NCBI GenBank assembly: GCA_902763905.1
Contig: CACWUA010000008.1
Location: forward strand, 1 to 46,728
Length of the DNA: 46,728 nucleotides
Reading direction: 5' to 3'
DNA from: an uncultured Pseudomonadota bacterium
GTDB taxonomy: Bacteria; Pseudomonadota; Alphaproteobacteria; RF32; CAG-239
Shown here: piece by piece, positions 15,832 through 23,449 of the stretch
How positions within the stretch are numbered: position 1 is the first letter of the stretch
How the letters are laid out: each line of letters starts with the position of its first letter
Notes under the pieces: generated by a model
What the model saw: only the letters and a program-made list of their open reading frames with translations
Database searches by the model: none
What the model was told of the DNA's origin: nothing
Made by a program: the position numbers and the translations under genes

Positions 15832-16744
15832 TATTGCCTTATTATATGAAGCGTTGATGTGGCGGGGTATAAGCGCGCGACCGAGAAGCGAAAAGCCGAA
15901 CATAAGCGGGTTTTTGCGGTTTGGCGAAAATGCGCGCTACTACGCCAAAGAGAGCGATAACGGCGACGGTTGGTTATTCGGTGATTTTGTGGACGGTTGG
16001 AACGATAGCGTTTTTGAAAAGCAGGCGAAGCCGTTAAATGCGGCGCAGATTAAGCTGCGTAAGCGCGAAGCTGAAAAGGCACGGAAAAAGGCGGCAGAGA
16101 TGCAGGCGCAAATGTGGCAATCCACCGCACAAAAGGCGTTAAAACTATGGCAACAGGCGCAGGCGGCAGATTCGCACGATTATTTAAGCAAAAAGCAGAT
16201 ACAGGCGCACGGCGTAAAAACGGCGATTTATAACGGCATTAAATATCTTGTTATACCAGCAAGCGATGCAAGCGGTAAAATATGGACTTTGCAATATATC
16301 GCACCGGACGGACGCAAGCGGTTTTTGAGCGGTGGCAAGAAAAAAGGATGCTTTTATATTATCGGCGAGCCGGACAAGCAAATAATTGTTTGCGAGGGGT
16401 TTGCAACCGGCGCAAGCATAAACGAAGCAACGAATTGCGCGGTTGCGGTGGCGTTTGACAAAGGCAATCTTGAAAGCGTAGCAAAAGCGATGTTGTTAAA
16501 ATATCCGGCTTGCGGGGTTGCGATTGCGGCAGATAACGACATAAAAGAAAACGCGCCGAACGTAGGGTTAAACGAAGCGGCACGCGTAGCAAAAATCTAT
16601 AATCTGACTTTATTTATACCATACTTAAAATGCGGTGGCAAGTGTGATTTTAACGATGTTGCGGTTTTTGAGGATTTGGATGCGGTAAAGAGTATTTTTG
16701 AGCGCGGCGGCATTGAATTGGTTGATATAAATAAAGAGGTATGA
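15824..16744 (+). CDS. TOPRIM-domain primase of the mobile element
   Basis: A 306-residue protein. The N-terminal ~75 residues (FLRFGENARYYAKESDNGDG) resemble the zinc-less front of plasmid/phage primases. A charged Lys/Ala-rich helix spans about 68-100, and a TOPRIM domain follows with IIVCEGFATGASINEAT (catalytic Glu near 192) and GVAIAADND (the DxD-like acidic pair). It probably synthesises primers for replication of the element. It lies directly upstream of the DUF927 helicase, one base apart, as in many satellites where the two functions are split rather than fused as in P4 alpha. Confidence 0.85.
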   Translation: MADIALLYEALMWRGISARPRSEKPNISGFLRFGENARYYAKESDNGDGWLFGDFVDGWNDSVFEKQAKPLNAAQIKLRKREAEKARKKAAEMQAQMWQSTAQKALKLWQQAQAADSHDYLSKKQIQAHGVKTAIYNGIKYLVIPASDASGKIWTLQYIAPDGRKRFLSGGKKKGCFYIIGEPDKQIIVCEGFATGASINEATNCAVAVAFDKGNLESVAKAMLLKYPACGVAIAADNDIKENAPNVGLNEAARVAKIYNLTLFIPYLKCGGKCDFNDVAVFEDLDAVKSIFERGGIELVDINKEV

Positions 16745-16745
16745 A

Positions 16746-18452
16746 ATGGAAAAAAACAACGGTAAAACGGCGGTAATAATGCCGGAAAGTGATATTTTTG
16801 AAGCAGAAAAGCGGGCAATACGTTTTATGACTAAAGACGGCAAATTGCATAAAATAGCAGATGATGACAGCGAGCCGAAGCCGGTTTGTGCAAATATTGA
16901 TGTGTTGGCGGATGCGCGCGACAGGCAGGCGAACGGTTGGAGTAAGTTAATTCAATTTAAGGATAGGGACGGCAGGGATAAAAGGGTTTTATTGCCGAAT
17001 CGGTTATTTGCAAGCAACGACGGACGCGAAATTAAAGAGTTGTTATTTGATAAAGGGCTTATAATTCAAAATAAAAAGCTGACAATCGATTATTTGCGCG
17101 AGTGTGAAACGAAAAGGCGCGCCTTAATTGTTGATTGCACCGGTTGGCACGATAACAAATATATCTTTTCAAACAGCGAGATATTAGGCGAAACGGATGA
17201 AATGGTATATTATGACGGCGACAGCGGCACCGATTTTGATTGCGCCGGAACGCTTGACGATTGGCGCGATAATATCGGTAAATATTGCGCCGGAAACAGC
17301 CGGTTGATATTGGCGGTATGTACGGCGTTTGCGAGCCCCTTATTAAAGATTGTCGGGCAGGATAACGGCGGCTTTCATTTTGTAGGAAAATCACAAACAG
17401 GCAAAAGCACCGCGTTAAAAGTTGCTTGCAGCGTGTTCGGCGGTAAGGATTATATCAAACAATGGCGCGCAACGGATAACGGATTAGAGGGGACGGCAAG
17501 CAATCGGAACGATGCGCTTTTAGTGTTGGATGAAATCGGGCAAATGAATGACGGCGCGAAAATCGGCGAAGTTGTTTATATGTTAGGCAATACCAAAGGC
17601 AAAGCCCGCGCGAATCGTAACGGCGACTTAAGAAAACCTAAGGAATTTACACTTTTATTTTTATCATCCGGCGAAAAAACATTAAATGATTGTATGACGG
17701 AAGCACGGAAAACGCTGAAAGCAGGGCAAGCGGTTAGGATGTTGGATATACCGGTTAATCAACAATATGGCTTGTTTGATGAATTGCACGATAAAAAAGA
17801 CGGCGCGGAATTGTCGAATTATCTGAAAGAACAGGTTTTGAAGTATTACGGAACGCCGGCGCGCGCCTTTATAAATGCTGTTATAAAAGACGGTAAGGAC
17901 GCCGTTAAACAGCATTTTGATGAAGTGTATGACAAATTGGTAACGGAATATTTACGCAAGCAAAAAGAAGTAAGCGGACAAGTGGAAAGCGCTTTTAAGC
18001 GGTTTGCGTTGGCGGCGTTTGCCGGCGAGTATGCAACGGCAAATAATTTGACCAGTTGGCAACAGGGCGAAGCAACGCAGGGCTGTATACAATGCTTTTT
18101 TGATTGGATAGACCAGCGCGGCGGATTTGGTGACCAAGAAAACAACGCGTTATTAGAGCAGGTAAGAAGTTTTTTTGAATTAAATTGTAATAGTCAATTT
18201 TGCGATAAAAATGCGATTGATACAAAAATTATCAATATGGCAGGTTATAAAGAACAGATTGACGGCAAAACAAAATATTACGTTTTACCTATGACATTTA
18301 AAAATAGGTTATGCGCCGGATTTAATCCAAAGCAAGCGCGAAGCGTTTTATTTGCAAAAGGTTGGCTTGACTATAAGGACTATATAACAAAGCCTTTAGG
18401 CGGTAATAAACGCGTATATCAATTTAATTCGGACTTTTTTGAAAGCGATTAA
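16746..18452 (+). CDS. DUF927-domain replicative helicase
   Basis: A 568-residue P-loop ATPase. The DUF927 region covers most of the protein (GWHDNKYIFSN near 136). The Walker A motif is VGKSQTGKST (near 213-222) and Walker B is LLVLDEIGQM (near 256-265), with a sensor-like LFLSSGE. The C-terminal ~170 residues resemble the winged-helix tail of P4-type helicases. With the upstream TOPRIM protein it would make a primase-helicase pair for autonomous replication of the element. The start has no strong ribosome site but is one base after the primase stop. Confidence 0.88.
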   Translation: MEKNNGKTAVIMPESDIFEAEKRAIRFMTKDGKLHKIADDDSEPKPVCANIDVLADARDRQANGWSKLIQFKDRDGRDKRVLLPNRLFASNDGREIKELLFDKGLIIQNKKLTIDYLRECETKRRALIVDCTGWHDNKYIFSNSEILGETDEMVYYDGDSGTDFDCAGTLDDWRDNIGKYCAGNSRLILAVCTAFASPLLKIVGQDNGGFHFVGKSQTGKSTALKVACSVFGGKDYIKQWRATDNGLEGTASNRNDALLVLDEIGQMNDGAKIGEVVYMLGNTKGKARANRNGDLRKPKEFTLLFLSSGEKTLNDCMTEARKTLKAGQAVRMLDIPVNQQYGLFDELHDKKDGAELSNYLKEQVLKYYGTPARAFINAVIKDGKDAVKQHFDEVYDKLVTEYLRKQKEVSGQVESAFKRFALAAFAGEYATANNLTSWQQGEATQGCIQCFFDWIDQRGGFGDQENNALLEQVRSFFELNCNSQFCDKNAIDTKIINMAGYKEQIDGKTKYYVLPMTFKNRLCAGFNPKQARSVLFAKGWLDYKDYITKPLGGNKRVYQFNSDFFESD

Positions 18453-18453
18453 A

Positions 18454-18888
18454 ATGAGTTTGTTTGAGGTTGATTTAAGCAAAGTAATTATAAACAGCCG
18501 ATATTATAAGCCGGAAGCGGTAACAGAAAGCAAAAATGTTATTTTTGTTACCGCCGAAAGCAAAAATGTTACGGAAAATTCTGAAAATATTGTTGAAAAT
18601 CAAAGTGTTATAGAAACGATAACAAAAATAACAAAAATAACAAAACAAAATCATAATATCGGGCAAATAAAAAGCGGTGGCGATTGTTGGAACGAACTGT
18701 TTGAAGAACGCGCCGCTATTATGGAGTATGAGGGCGGATTAAGCCGATTAGATGCGGAAGTTTGCGCCTTTGATGAATTGGTATATAGATTTTGCGATGT
18801 GAATAATTGTGATAATACGGATTTTGCCGTTGATGCTTTATTGGCGTTAGGTTTGAAAAATCCGTATAGAAAACCGGAATATCAATAA
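18454..18888 (+). CDS. Unknown protein of the integrative element
   Basis: A 144-residue protein starting MSLFEVDLSK, one base after the helicase stop. It has a low-complexity middle (TKITKITK) and an acidic C-terminal helical part (FDELVYRFCDVNNCDNTDFA). The residues ESKNV occur twice within 15. The TTG at 18439 is not needed. I do not recognise a family. Its position suggests a role in replication or copy control of the element. Confidence 0.55.
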   Translation: MSLFEVDLSKVIINSRYYKPEAVTESKNVIFVTAESKNVTENSENIVENQSVIETITKITKITKQNHNIGQIKSGGDCWNELFEERAAIMEYEGGLSRLDAEVCAFDELVYRFCDVNNCDNTDFAVDALLALGLKNPYRKPEYQ

Positions 18889-18905
18889 TAATGGAGTAAA
18901 AAAGG

Positions 18906-19244
18906 ATGAACGATAGTAATTTAAGGACATTAAGCCCGAACGAAGCCCGAGAGAACGGCAGAAAAGGCGGAATAATAAGCGGACAGATACGCAAAGAGCG
19001 CAAAGCCTTAAAAGAGCAGTTGTTAATGATGCTTGAAAGCGGCGATATACAGGAAAATATTTGTTTGGCGTTGGTAGATAAGGCGCAAAGCGGCGATATT
19101 AAGGCGTTTGAAGTTATCCGCGATACAATCGGCGAAAAGCCGGTTGAAAAAACACAGGCAGAGATAGCTTGTACGCAAGCCTTAGTTGTTTTTGATGAAG
19201 AGGTTGAAAATGACAGCGCAAAATATAAAGAGAAAACTGATTGA
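18906..19244 (+). CDS. Small phage-type protein with an RKGGxxSG motif
   Basis: A 112-residue basic-then-acidic protein. The N-terminal motif NEARENGRKGGIISGQIRKE and the helical LKEQLLMMLESGDIQENICL followed by AFEVIRDTIGEKPVEK are common to small proteins encoded beside phage packaging genes. Their function is not established, and no terminase is present here. It shares a frame overlap with the next gene, which starts inside its 3' end. Confidence 0.6.
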   Translation: MNDSNLRTLSPNEARENGRKGGIISGQIRKERKALKEQLLMMLESGDIQENICLALVDKAQSGDIKAFEVIRDTIGEKPVEKTQAEIACTQALVVFDEEVENDSAKYKEKTD

Positions 19245-19482
19245 AGCAATACCCGAATTATTGATTTATAGAAAAGGCATTATTAGCGAAGCGCAAAAAA
19301 GAGCAAGGCAACGTTTGGGCGGGCAGATGACGTTAGGAAAGTGGGAAAAAGGCGAAGAAAAAGAACAATATGATATTGATTTGAGGGACGAAACACGGCT
19401 TGAATTCGTATTTATGTTGCGAGAACTTGCTTGTGTTATTGAATATAATACATTGCATAAGGACGAAGAAAATGAGTTTTGA
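19210..19482 (+). CDS. Small protein of unknown function
   Basis: A 90-residue protein starting MTAQNIKRKLIEAIPELLIY, with a GAAGAGG ribosome site inside the preceding gene (35-base overlap). It is basic at the front and acidic later, with no membrane segment and no recognised domain. Its end overlaps the start of the PC4-like gene. Tight overlaps on both sides support a genuine gene. Confidence 0.55.
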   Translation: MTAQNIKRKLIEAIPELLIYRKGIISEAQKRARQRLGGQMTLGKWEKGEEKEQYDIDLRDETRLEFVFMLRELACVIEYNTLHKDEENEF

Positions 19483-19693
19483 ATATACAATAAAGCAGAA
19501 AATCGGCGTTATAAGTAAGAAGCTGAACGGCGACACGTTGGAACTTAATTTAATACAATACGGCAATTATCCGGTAAAGTACGATTTAAGGCGGTGGAGT
19601 GGTGGCAATATGTTAAAAGGTTTGACAATGGATGAAGATGAATTGACCGGATTAAAGAACATTTTGAACGGTTACAAAATCGGCAAAAAATAG
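19472..19693 (+). CDS. PC4/YdbC-family ssDNA-binding protein
   Basis: A 73-residue protein starting MSFEYTIKQKIGVISKKLNG. The beta-ridge pattern TLELNLIQYG, YPVKYDLRRWS and the closing helix MDEDELTGLKNIL match the YdbC/PC4 transcription-coactivator-like fold, which binds single-stranded DNA as a dimer. It is a plausible ssDNA-binding partner for the primase and helicase of the same element. It starts inside the end of the preceding gene with a GAAGAAA site. Confidence 0.82.
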   Translation: MSFEYTIKQKIGVISKKLNGDTLELNLIQYGNYPVKYDLRRWSGGNMLKGLTMDEDELTGLKNILNGYKIGKK

Positions 19694-19719
19694 GTTTGAA
19701 TAATCGGGCAATTTTTATT

Positions 19720-19740
19720 TTTTGCTTACTATGTGCTTAC
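19720..19740. repeat. 21-bp repeat of the integrase-side array at the other element end
   Basis: Bases 19720-19740 equal 13271-13291 exactly and contain two TGCTTAC sites 4 bp apart. Placement just inside each end of the element is typical of integrase arm-binding sites. Confidence 0.8.
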
Positions 19741-19751
19741 TGGAAAAATTT

Positions 19752-19781
19752 AAGGCTTTCAACAAAATCGCTGAAAGCCTT
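19752..19781. terminator. Terminator serving tRNA-Lys and the end of the element
   Basis: A 10-bp perfect stem (AAGGCTTTCA with TGAAAGCCTT) has T-rich flanks on both strands, 10 bases below the tRNA CCA end. Confidence 0.75.
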
Positions 19782-19790
19782 ATTTTACAA

Positions 19791-19866
19791 TGGTGAGCTC
19801 GGTGGGATTCGAACCCGCGACCCTTTGATTAAAAGTCAAATGCTCTACCGACTGAGCTACGAACTC
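19791..19866 (-). tRNA. tRNA-Lys (anticodon TTT), CCA encoded
   Basis: All arms fold: acceptor GAGTTCG with CGAGCTC (one G-T pair), D-arm GCTC/GAGC, anticodon stem TTTGA/TCAAA with loop CTTTTAA giving anticodon TTT, and T-loop TTCGAAT. CCA is encoded at 19791-19793. The T-stem has one C-A mismatch. It is the integration site of the neighbouring element, which reconstitutes its 3' half. A promoter lies directly upstream. Confidence 0.97.
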
Positions 19867-19882
19867 ATCTGAAACGATTATG

Positions 19883-19911
19883 CTTATAAAAGATAAAATC
19901 ATTTGAGTCAA
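19883..19911 (-). promoter_or_regulatory. Promoter of tRNA-Lys
   Basis: On the minus strand TTGACT and TATAAG are separated by 18 bp, ending 17 bases before the tRNA 5' end. The layout closely matches the tRNA-Val promoter at 37799-37827. Confidence 0.8.
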
Positions 19912-20023
19912 TAGGAAAAATAAAAAAAGTTAAAAAAAATGAATTTAGTGTTTATTTATTAATAATTATGTGTTAGCATGTACCCAAAATGTAATTTTAT
20001 TATTTAACTAAATGAGGTTTAAT

Positions 20024-20344
20024 ATGGCTCTGAGTAATGAAGTTGGTCAAAAAGGCCGTTACAGTATTTTGCAAAATGCAAAAGGCGAGATTATGTTGAT
20101 GATGGATAGCCGTGTCGGCGGACCAGAGAATCCGCGTTTTATTTATGATGGTGGAGATACGGCTCTTTTGTATCGTTCGCAGGAAAGTTCTGTTGCGTTT
20201 CGGCATATTAACGAGGGTGCGCGCAACCCATTGAAATCGGTTTCCGAAATTTTGGTGGTGGAGATCGAAAATGATGATGTGGAGAGAGAGTATATTGTTC
20301 CGGTGCGTTTGGTTAAAGATGTCAATAATCTGATTCTTTCTTAA
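20024..20344 (+). CDS. Unknown small protein upstream of NuoL-like gene
   Basis: A 106-residue soluble protein starting MALSNEVGQKGRYSILQNAK. It has alternating short strands (GEIMLMMDSR; ISEILVVEIEND; REYIVPVRLVK) and no membrane helix. The second ATG has a TGAGG ribosome site seven bases upstream, so it is preferred over 20012. I do not recognise a family. It sits where nuoK would precede nuoL in a normal complex I operon and is 17 bases upstream of the NuoL-like gene, suggesting co-expression. Confidence 0.6.
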   Translation: MALSNEVGQKGRYSILQNAKGEIMLMMDSRVGGPENPRFIYDGGDTALLYRSQESSVAFRHINEGARNPLKSVSEILVVEIENDDVEREYIVPVRLVKDVNNLILS

Positions 20345-20361
20345 ACGGAGACAGATTTTTT

Positions 20362-22038
20362 ATGATTGCTTACACTGTACTCCTATTATTTTTTATCGGG
20401 ATTTTCAGTAGCGTAAAAGTAGGTGTGAAAGTTGATAAAGTTCTGGCTTTTGTAACTTTTGCATCTCTTTTTTTTGTGTTCGTAAATTTTTGCGATGGTA
20501 TGCTTGATGCAACGGAGCACTCTTTTTCTTTTATTTGGAATACATCACAAGGACGTAATTTGAAATTTGATATCTTGTCAAATGTATACAATTATGCGTT
20601 AGTTTTGCCGTGCTTTTTGATAACATTGCTTAGTTGCTTCAATAACTTATTGTTTCGTAATGAAGAACGGAAAAGCGTGTATTCTTCTTTGCTGATTTTT
20701 AATTTGGTGGCACTGATAGTGCTGATTACCAGTAATAATTTTGTGCAGCTTGTTTCTGCACTGTTTATTGTGGATATTTTGTCGCTGTTTATGATTAAAG
20801 ATATACAAGCATCACAACGCTACGTTTTGCTTAATATGGCGGCAGATATGATGCTGTTTTCGGTTTTGGCGTTGATTAATGCGCGTGTGGATTCACTGGA
20901 TATAAAAGAAATATTGAGATACAGACAAATCGGATTTCATGAAGATTATGTGGCTTTGACAGGGTTGACCGCTATTTTTGCCAAACTTGGGTTCGCGGTG
21001 TTTCAAATTGGAAATATGGCATTGAAAGATATTCGTTTTCATCGAATGCAGAGTGTGTTATTGTTATCTTCTCCGATGGCTGCACTGATTTTGCTGCTGA
21101 AATTGAATATGCTGTGGCGATTTTCAGATTATTTTAATATTTATGCAGACAGCATGTGCTATGTTACATTGATTTGGGCATTTGTCGGCAGTATTGTGGT
21201 TAATGATTTTCAGGCAAAGATAATTTATTGGCAGATGTCTTTTTGGGCATTGATGGTCGCACTTTTGCGCTTTTATGGTTTTATTTGGATTCCTGAATTT
21301 ACTTATTTATTGATGGAGATGTACGTATTTATAAATGCGTTGTTTTTACTTTATTATTACAACAATCGTTGTCGTACGGTCTCAGAAATGATGAAACTAA
21401 GATTGATACATAAAAAAAGGTTGGCTTCGGTAGCGTTGATTGTGTTATTGACGGTAGCTGCCGGTGCCAATACATTGCTACAGATGTATAACCAAACAAA
21501 CAGAATGTGTATATGGCTGTTTGCGATATTATTTCTTATTTCTACGGCTGCAACTCTGGGACAGATTTATTTTTATAAAGGCAAACATCTCAGAGGGGTT
21601 CAGCATGATATCAGATTTAAATGGACAGTTTGGACCGAATTGTTGTGTTTGTGCGGTGTGTTACTTTACGGCGGTAAAGTACAAAATGTTGCGGTATGGG
21701 TGATTCCAATCATATTTGCCTTTCTGTGGGTTTGTCCGATGTTAAGGAGTGCTGCATATTTTTATAAACTGCGCTTTTTGCAAAAGAGTGACTTGCTGGG
21801 CGATATTTATCTTTCGGTAATTAAATCTTTTCGTTTATGCGGACGAGTGTTTTGGCTGCTGATCGACCGTTTGTTTTTGGATAAACTTGTTATGGGACTG
21901 GCTGTGGTCTTGTCGCATATTTGTTTGCGTATGTTCCGTAAATTGCACAGCAAACCTATTTTCGGAGGATTGATAGTATTGCTGTTGTTGGTCGGTATGC
22001 TGTGGTACTCGTACCGTGCAGGAGAAATAAATGGCTGA
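20362..22038 (+). CDS. NuoL-like (complex I antiporter-type) membrane protein, degenerate
   Basis: A 558-residue protein with about 14-15 membrane helices. Position (first of three antiporter-like genes before birA) and length with a C-terminal extension match nuoL. The FDILSNVYNYALVLPCF region and FAKLGFAVFQIGNMALKDI correspond to the TM2 and TM7 regions. The helix-7 lysine may be kept (FAKLG), but the TM5 glutamate of the WEGVG motif and the HTWLPDAM histidines have no counterpart in LVSALFIVDILSLF and the segment after FAKLG. Nothing encodes nuoA-K here. It is an intact reading frame with a GGAG site, so it is probably expressed. Role uncertain. Confidence 0.68.
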   Translation: MIAYTVLLLFFIGIFSSVKVGVKVDKVLAFVTFASLFFVFVNFCDGMLDATEHSFSFIWNTSQGRNLKFDILSNVYNYALVLPCFLITLLSCFNNLLFRNEERKSVYSSLLIFNLVALIVLITSNNFVQLVSALFIVDILSLFMIKDIQASQRYVLLNMAADMMLFSVLALINARVDSLDIKEILRYRQIGFHEDYVALTGLTAIFAKLGFAVFQIGNMALKDIRFHRMQSVLLLSSPMAALILLLKLNMLWRFSDYFNIYADSMCYVTLIWAFVGSIVVNDFQAKIIYWQMSFWALMVALLRFYGFIWIPEFTYLLMEMYVFINALFLLYYYNNRCRTVSEMMKLRLIHKKRLASVALIVLLTVAAGANTLLQMYNQTNRMCIWLFAILFLISTAATLGQIYFYKGKHLRGVQHDIRFKWTVWTELLCLCGVLLYGGKVQNVAVWVIPIIFAFLWVCPMLRSAAYFYKLRFLQKSDLLGDIYLSVIKSFRLCGRVFWLLIDRLFLDKLVMGLAVVLSHICLRMFRKLHSKPIFGGLIVLLLLVGMLWYSYRAGEING

Positions 22039-23440
22039 CTTATTGTTTTTGCTGATGGTTCTGCCGCTGTTGGGGTGTTTATTTGTTTTAACAGCGCAAA
22101 AAAATGAGAACAATGCGTTTAATGCCACTCTTTTTGCCGTAGCTACCGGAGTCGCAGTGATTTTACGACTATTGTCCGCTACCGTATATCCGATTGACGG
22201 ACAAGGGGAGCAATATATGTATCAATGGTTGCATTCATCGCATGTGGAATTGTTGTTCGGTGCCGATTTACAATCATTGATTCTGCTGTTCGGTATTTAT
22301 CTCGGTATTGTTATCGGAATGTTGGGATTACAGCAAAGTCAGCGACGAAGCAAATCGATGATGATATTGATTCTGGCATTTATCTGGAATATTAACGGTT
22401 TGTTCTTGGCAAGAGACGTATTGTCTTTTTATTTGTTTTTTGCCGGAATGATCGTACCGGTATTTATGTTGGTCGGAATGTTTGGAAATGTTAAGAAAGT
22501 ATCGACACTGTATTTATATTTTGCGCTGAATTTTGTGGGGGCTTTATTATTTTTGGTGGCGACAATCGTAATTTATCGGCATCATCTCGGAAATATCGGA
22601 ATGGCTGACTTGGCAGCAGCCAAAATGCCGCATAAAGCAGCATTGGTTTTATGGTTAACCATTAGTTTCGCGTTTTTGTCGCGGTTGCCTATTTGGCCTT
22701 GTCATTACTGGTTGTCATTGGTTAGCGTGGGAGCTAAAAATCCGGTGGTGTATATTGTTACGAATCTGTTGCCGCTGACCGGACTTCTCGGATTTATGCG
22801 CTTTTGGGAGCAAACAGTTCCGGAAAGTATGGACGCTTTTGTGCCGATAATAGATTTAGTCGGGGTTATGACAATGTTGTTTATCGCGTTTATCGGAGTT
22901 TCGTACAGAGAGTTTTTACCCAAACTGTTTTCGTATTCGGCGGTTTATTATTTGTTGTTCTTGTTGGTTATTGTTTTGTTGCCGGCCGAGTATGAAAAAA
23001 ATATCGTTTATTCGTTGTTTATTTTTATTATAGTGAATGCGGCGTTAACAGTATTAGAAGCCGATGCCGAAAATGCGGCTTCGGAAAATGATTATTCGGT
23101 ACGCGGTATTTTGGCTTATATGCCAAAATTGGCGCGCTTGATTACATTCTTTGTTTTGGTGGCTGTCGGTTTGCCAATTTCTTCAATGTTTTGGAATAAT
23201 TTTGTGTTGATATCGGCACTGTTTCGCGAAAATTTTGCTATTGGCATTGGGGTGATGGTTGCCATAACATTGATTGTCATGGCTTTGGTATATGAGCTGT
23301 TTATGATGCGGAGTTTGCCTAAAGTTTATAATGCAGACTGTGAAATAGAGGATATTTCCGAGAAAAAAACAGGATTTTTCGCAGTTGTAATATTATTGCT
23401 GTTTTTGTCGTTCTTCAATCCGCTGTGGTTTGTGTTTTAA
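22031..23440 (+). CDS. NuoM/MrpD-like membrane protein, degenerate
   Basis: A 469-residue protein with about 13-14 membrane helices, overlapping the previous gene by 8 bases. The segment FYLFFAGMIVPVFMLVG aligns with the NuoM TM5 motif (FFWEMMLVPMYFLI), but the essential glutamate is replaced by Ala/Gly. FLSRLPIWPCHYWLS aligns with VKVPxxPFHTWLPDAHxEAPT: the TM7 lysine is Arg and the DAHxEAPT part is gone. Two key proton-path residues are thus changed while the frame stays open. The family is antiporter-type complex I subunit; ion translocation by the usual path is doubtful. Confidence 0.72.
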   Translation: MADLLFLLMVLPLLGCLFVLTAQKNENNAFNATLFAVATGVAVILRLLSATVYPIDGQGEQYMYQWLHSSHVELLFGADLQSLILLFGIYLGIVIGMLGLQQSQRRSKSMMILILAFIWNINGLFLARDVLSFYLFFAGMIVPVFMLVGMFGNVKKVSTLYLYFALNFVGALLFLVATIVIYRHHLGNIGMADLAAAKMPHKAALVLWLTISFAFLSRLPIWPCHYWLSLVSVGAKNPVVYIVTNLLPLTGLLGFMRFWEQTVPESMDAFVPIIDLVGVMTMLFIAFIGVSYREFLPKLFSYSAVYYLLFLLVIVLLPAEYEKNIVYSLFIFIIVNAALTVLEADAENAASENDYSVRGILAYMPKLARLITFFVLVAVGLPISSMFWNNFVLISALFRENFAIGIGVMVAITLIVMALVYELFMMRSLPKVYNADCEIEDISEKKTGFFAVVILLLFLSFFNPLWFVF

Positions 23441-23449
23441 GGGGGCAGC

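Larger units (their letters stand above)
13113..19835. mobile_element. Integrative element in tRNA-Lys(TTT), ~6.7 kb
   Basis: The element is bounded by direct repeats of the tRNA-Lys 3' half (26-bp identical blocks at 13113-13138 and 19810-19835). It carries a tyrosine integrase next to one end, an AlpA-like HTH gene, a TOPRIM primase, a DUF927 helicase, four small unknown genes and a PC4-like ssDNA-binding gene. All of these genes point the same way. Capsid, tail, terminase large subunit, relaxase and type IV secretion genes are absent. This gene set fits a phage satellite or a replicating integrative plasmid-like element rather than a complete phage. Exact cut points within the att core cannot be set from one sequence. 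Confidence 0.85.

Noticed and set aside
13113-19835. Integrative element as a full prophage or a conjugative element
   Set aside because: No capsid, tail, large terminase, relaxase or type IV secretion genes lie between the att repeats.
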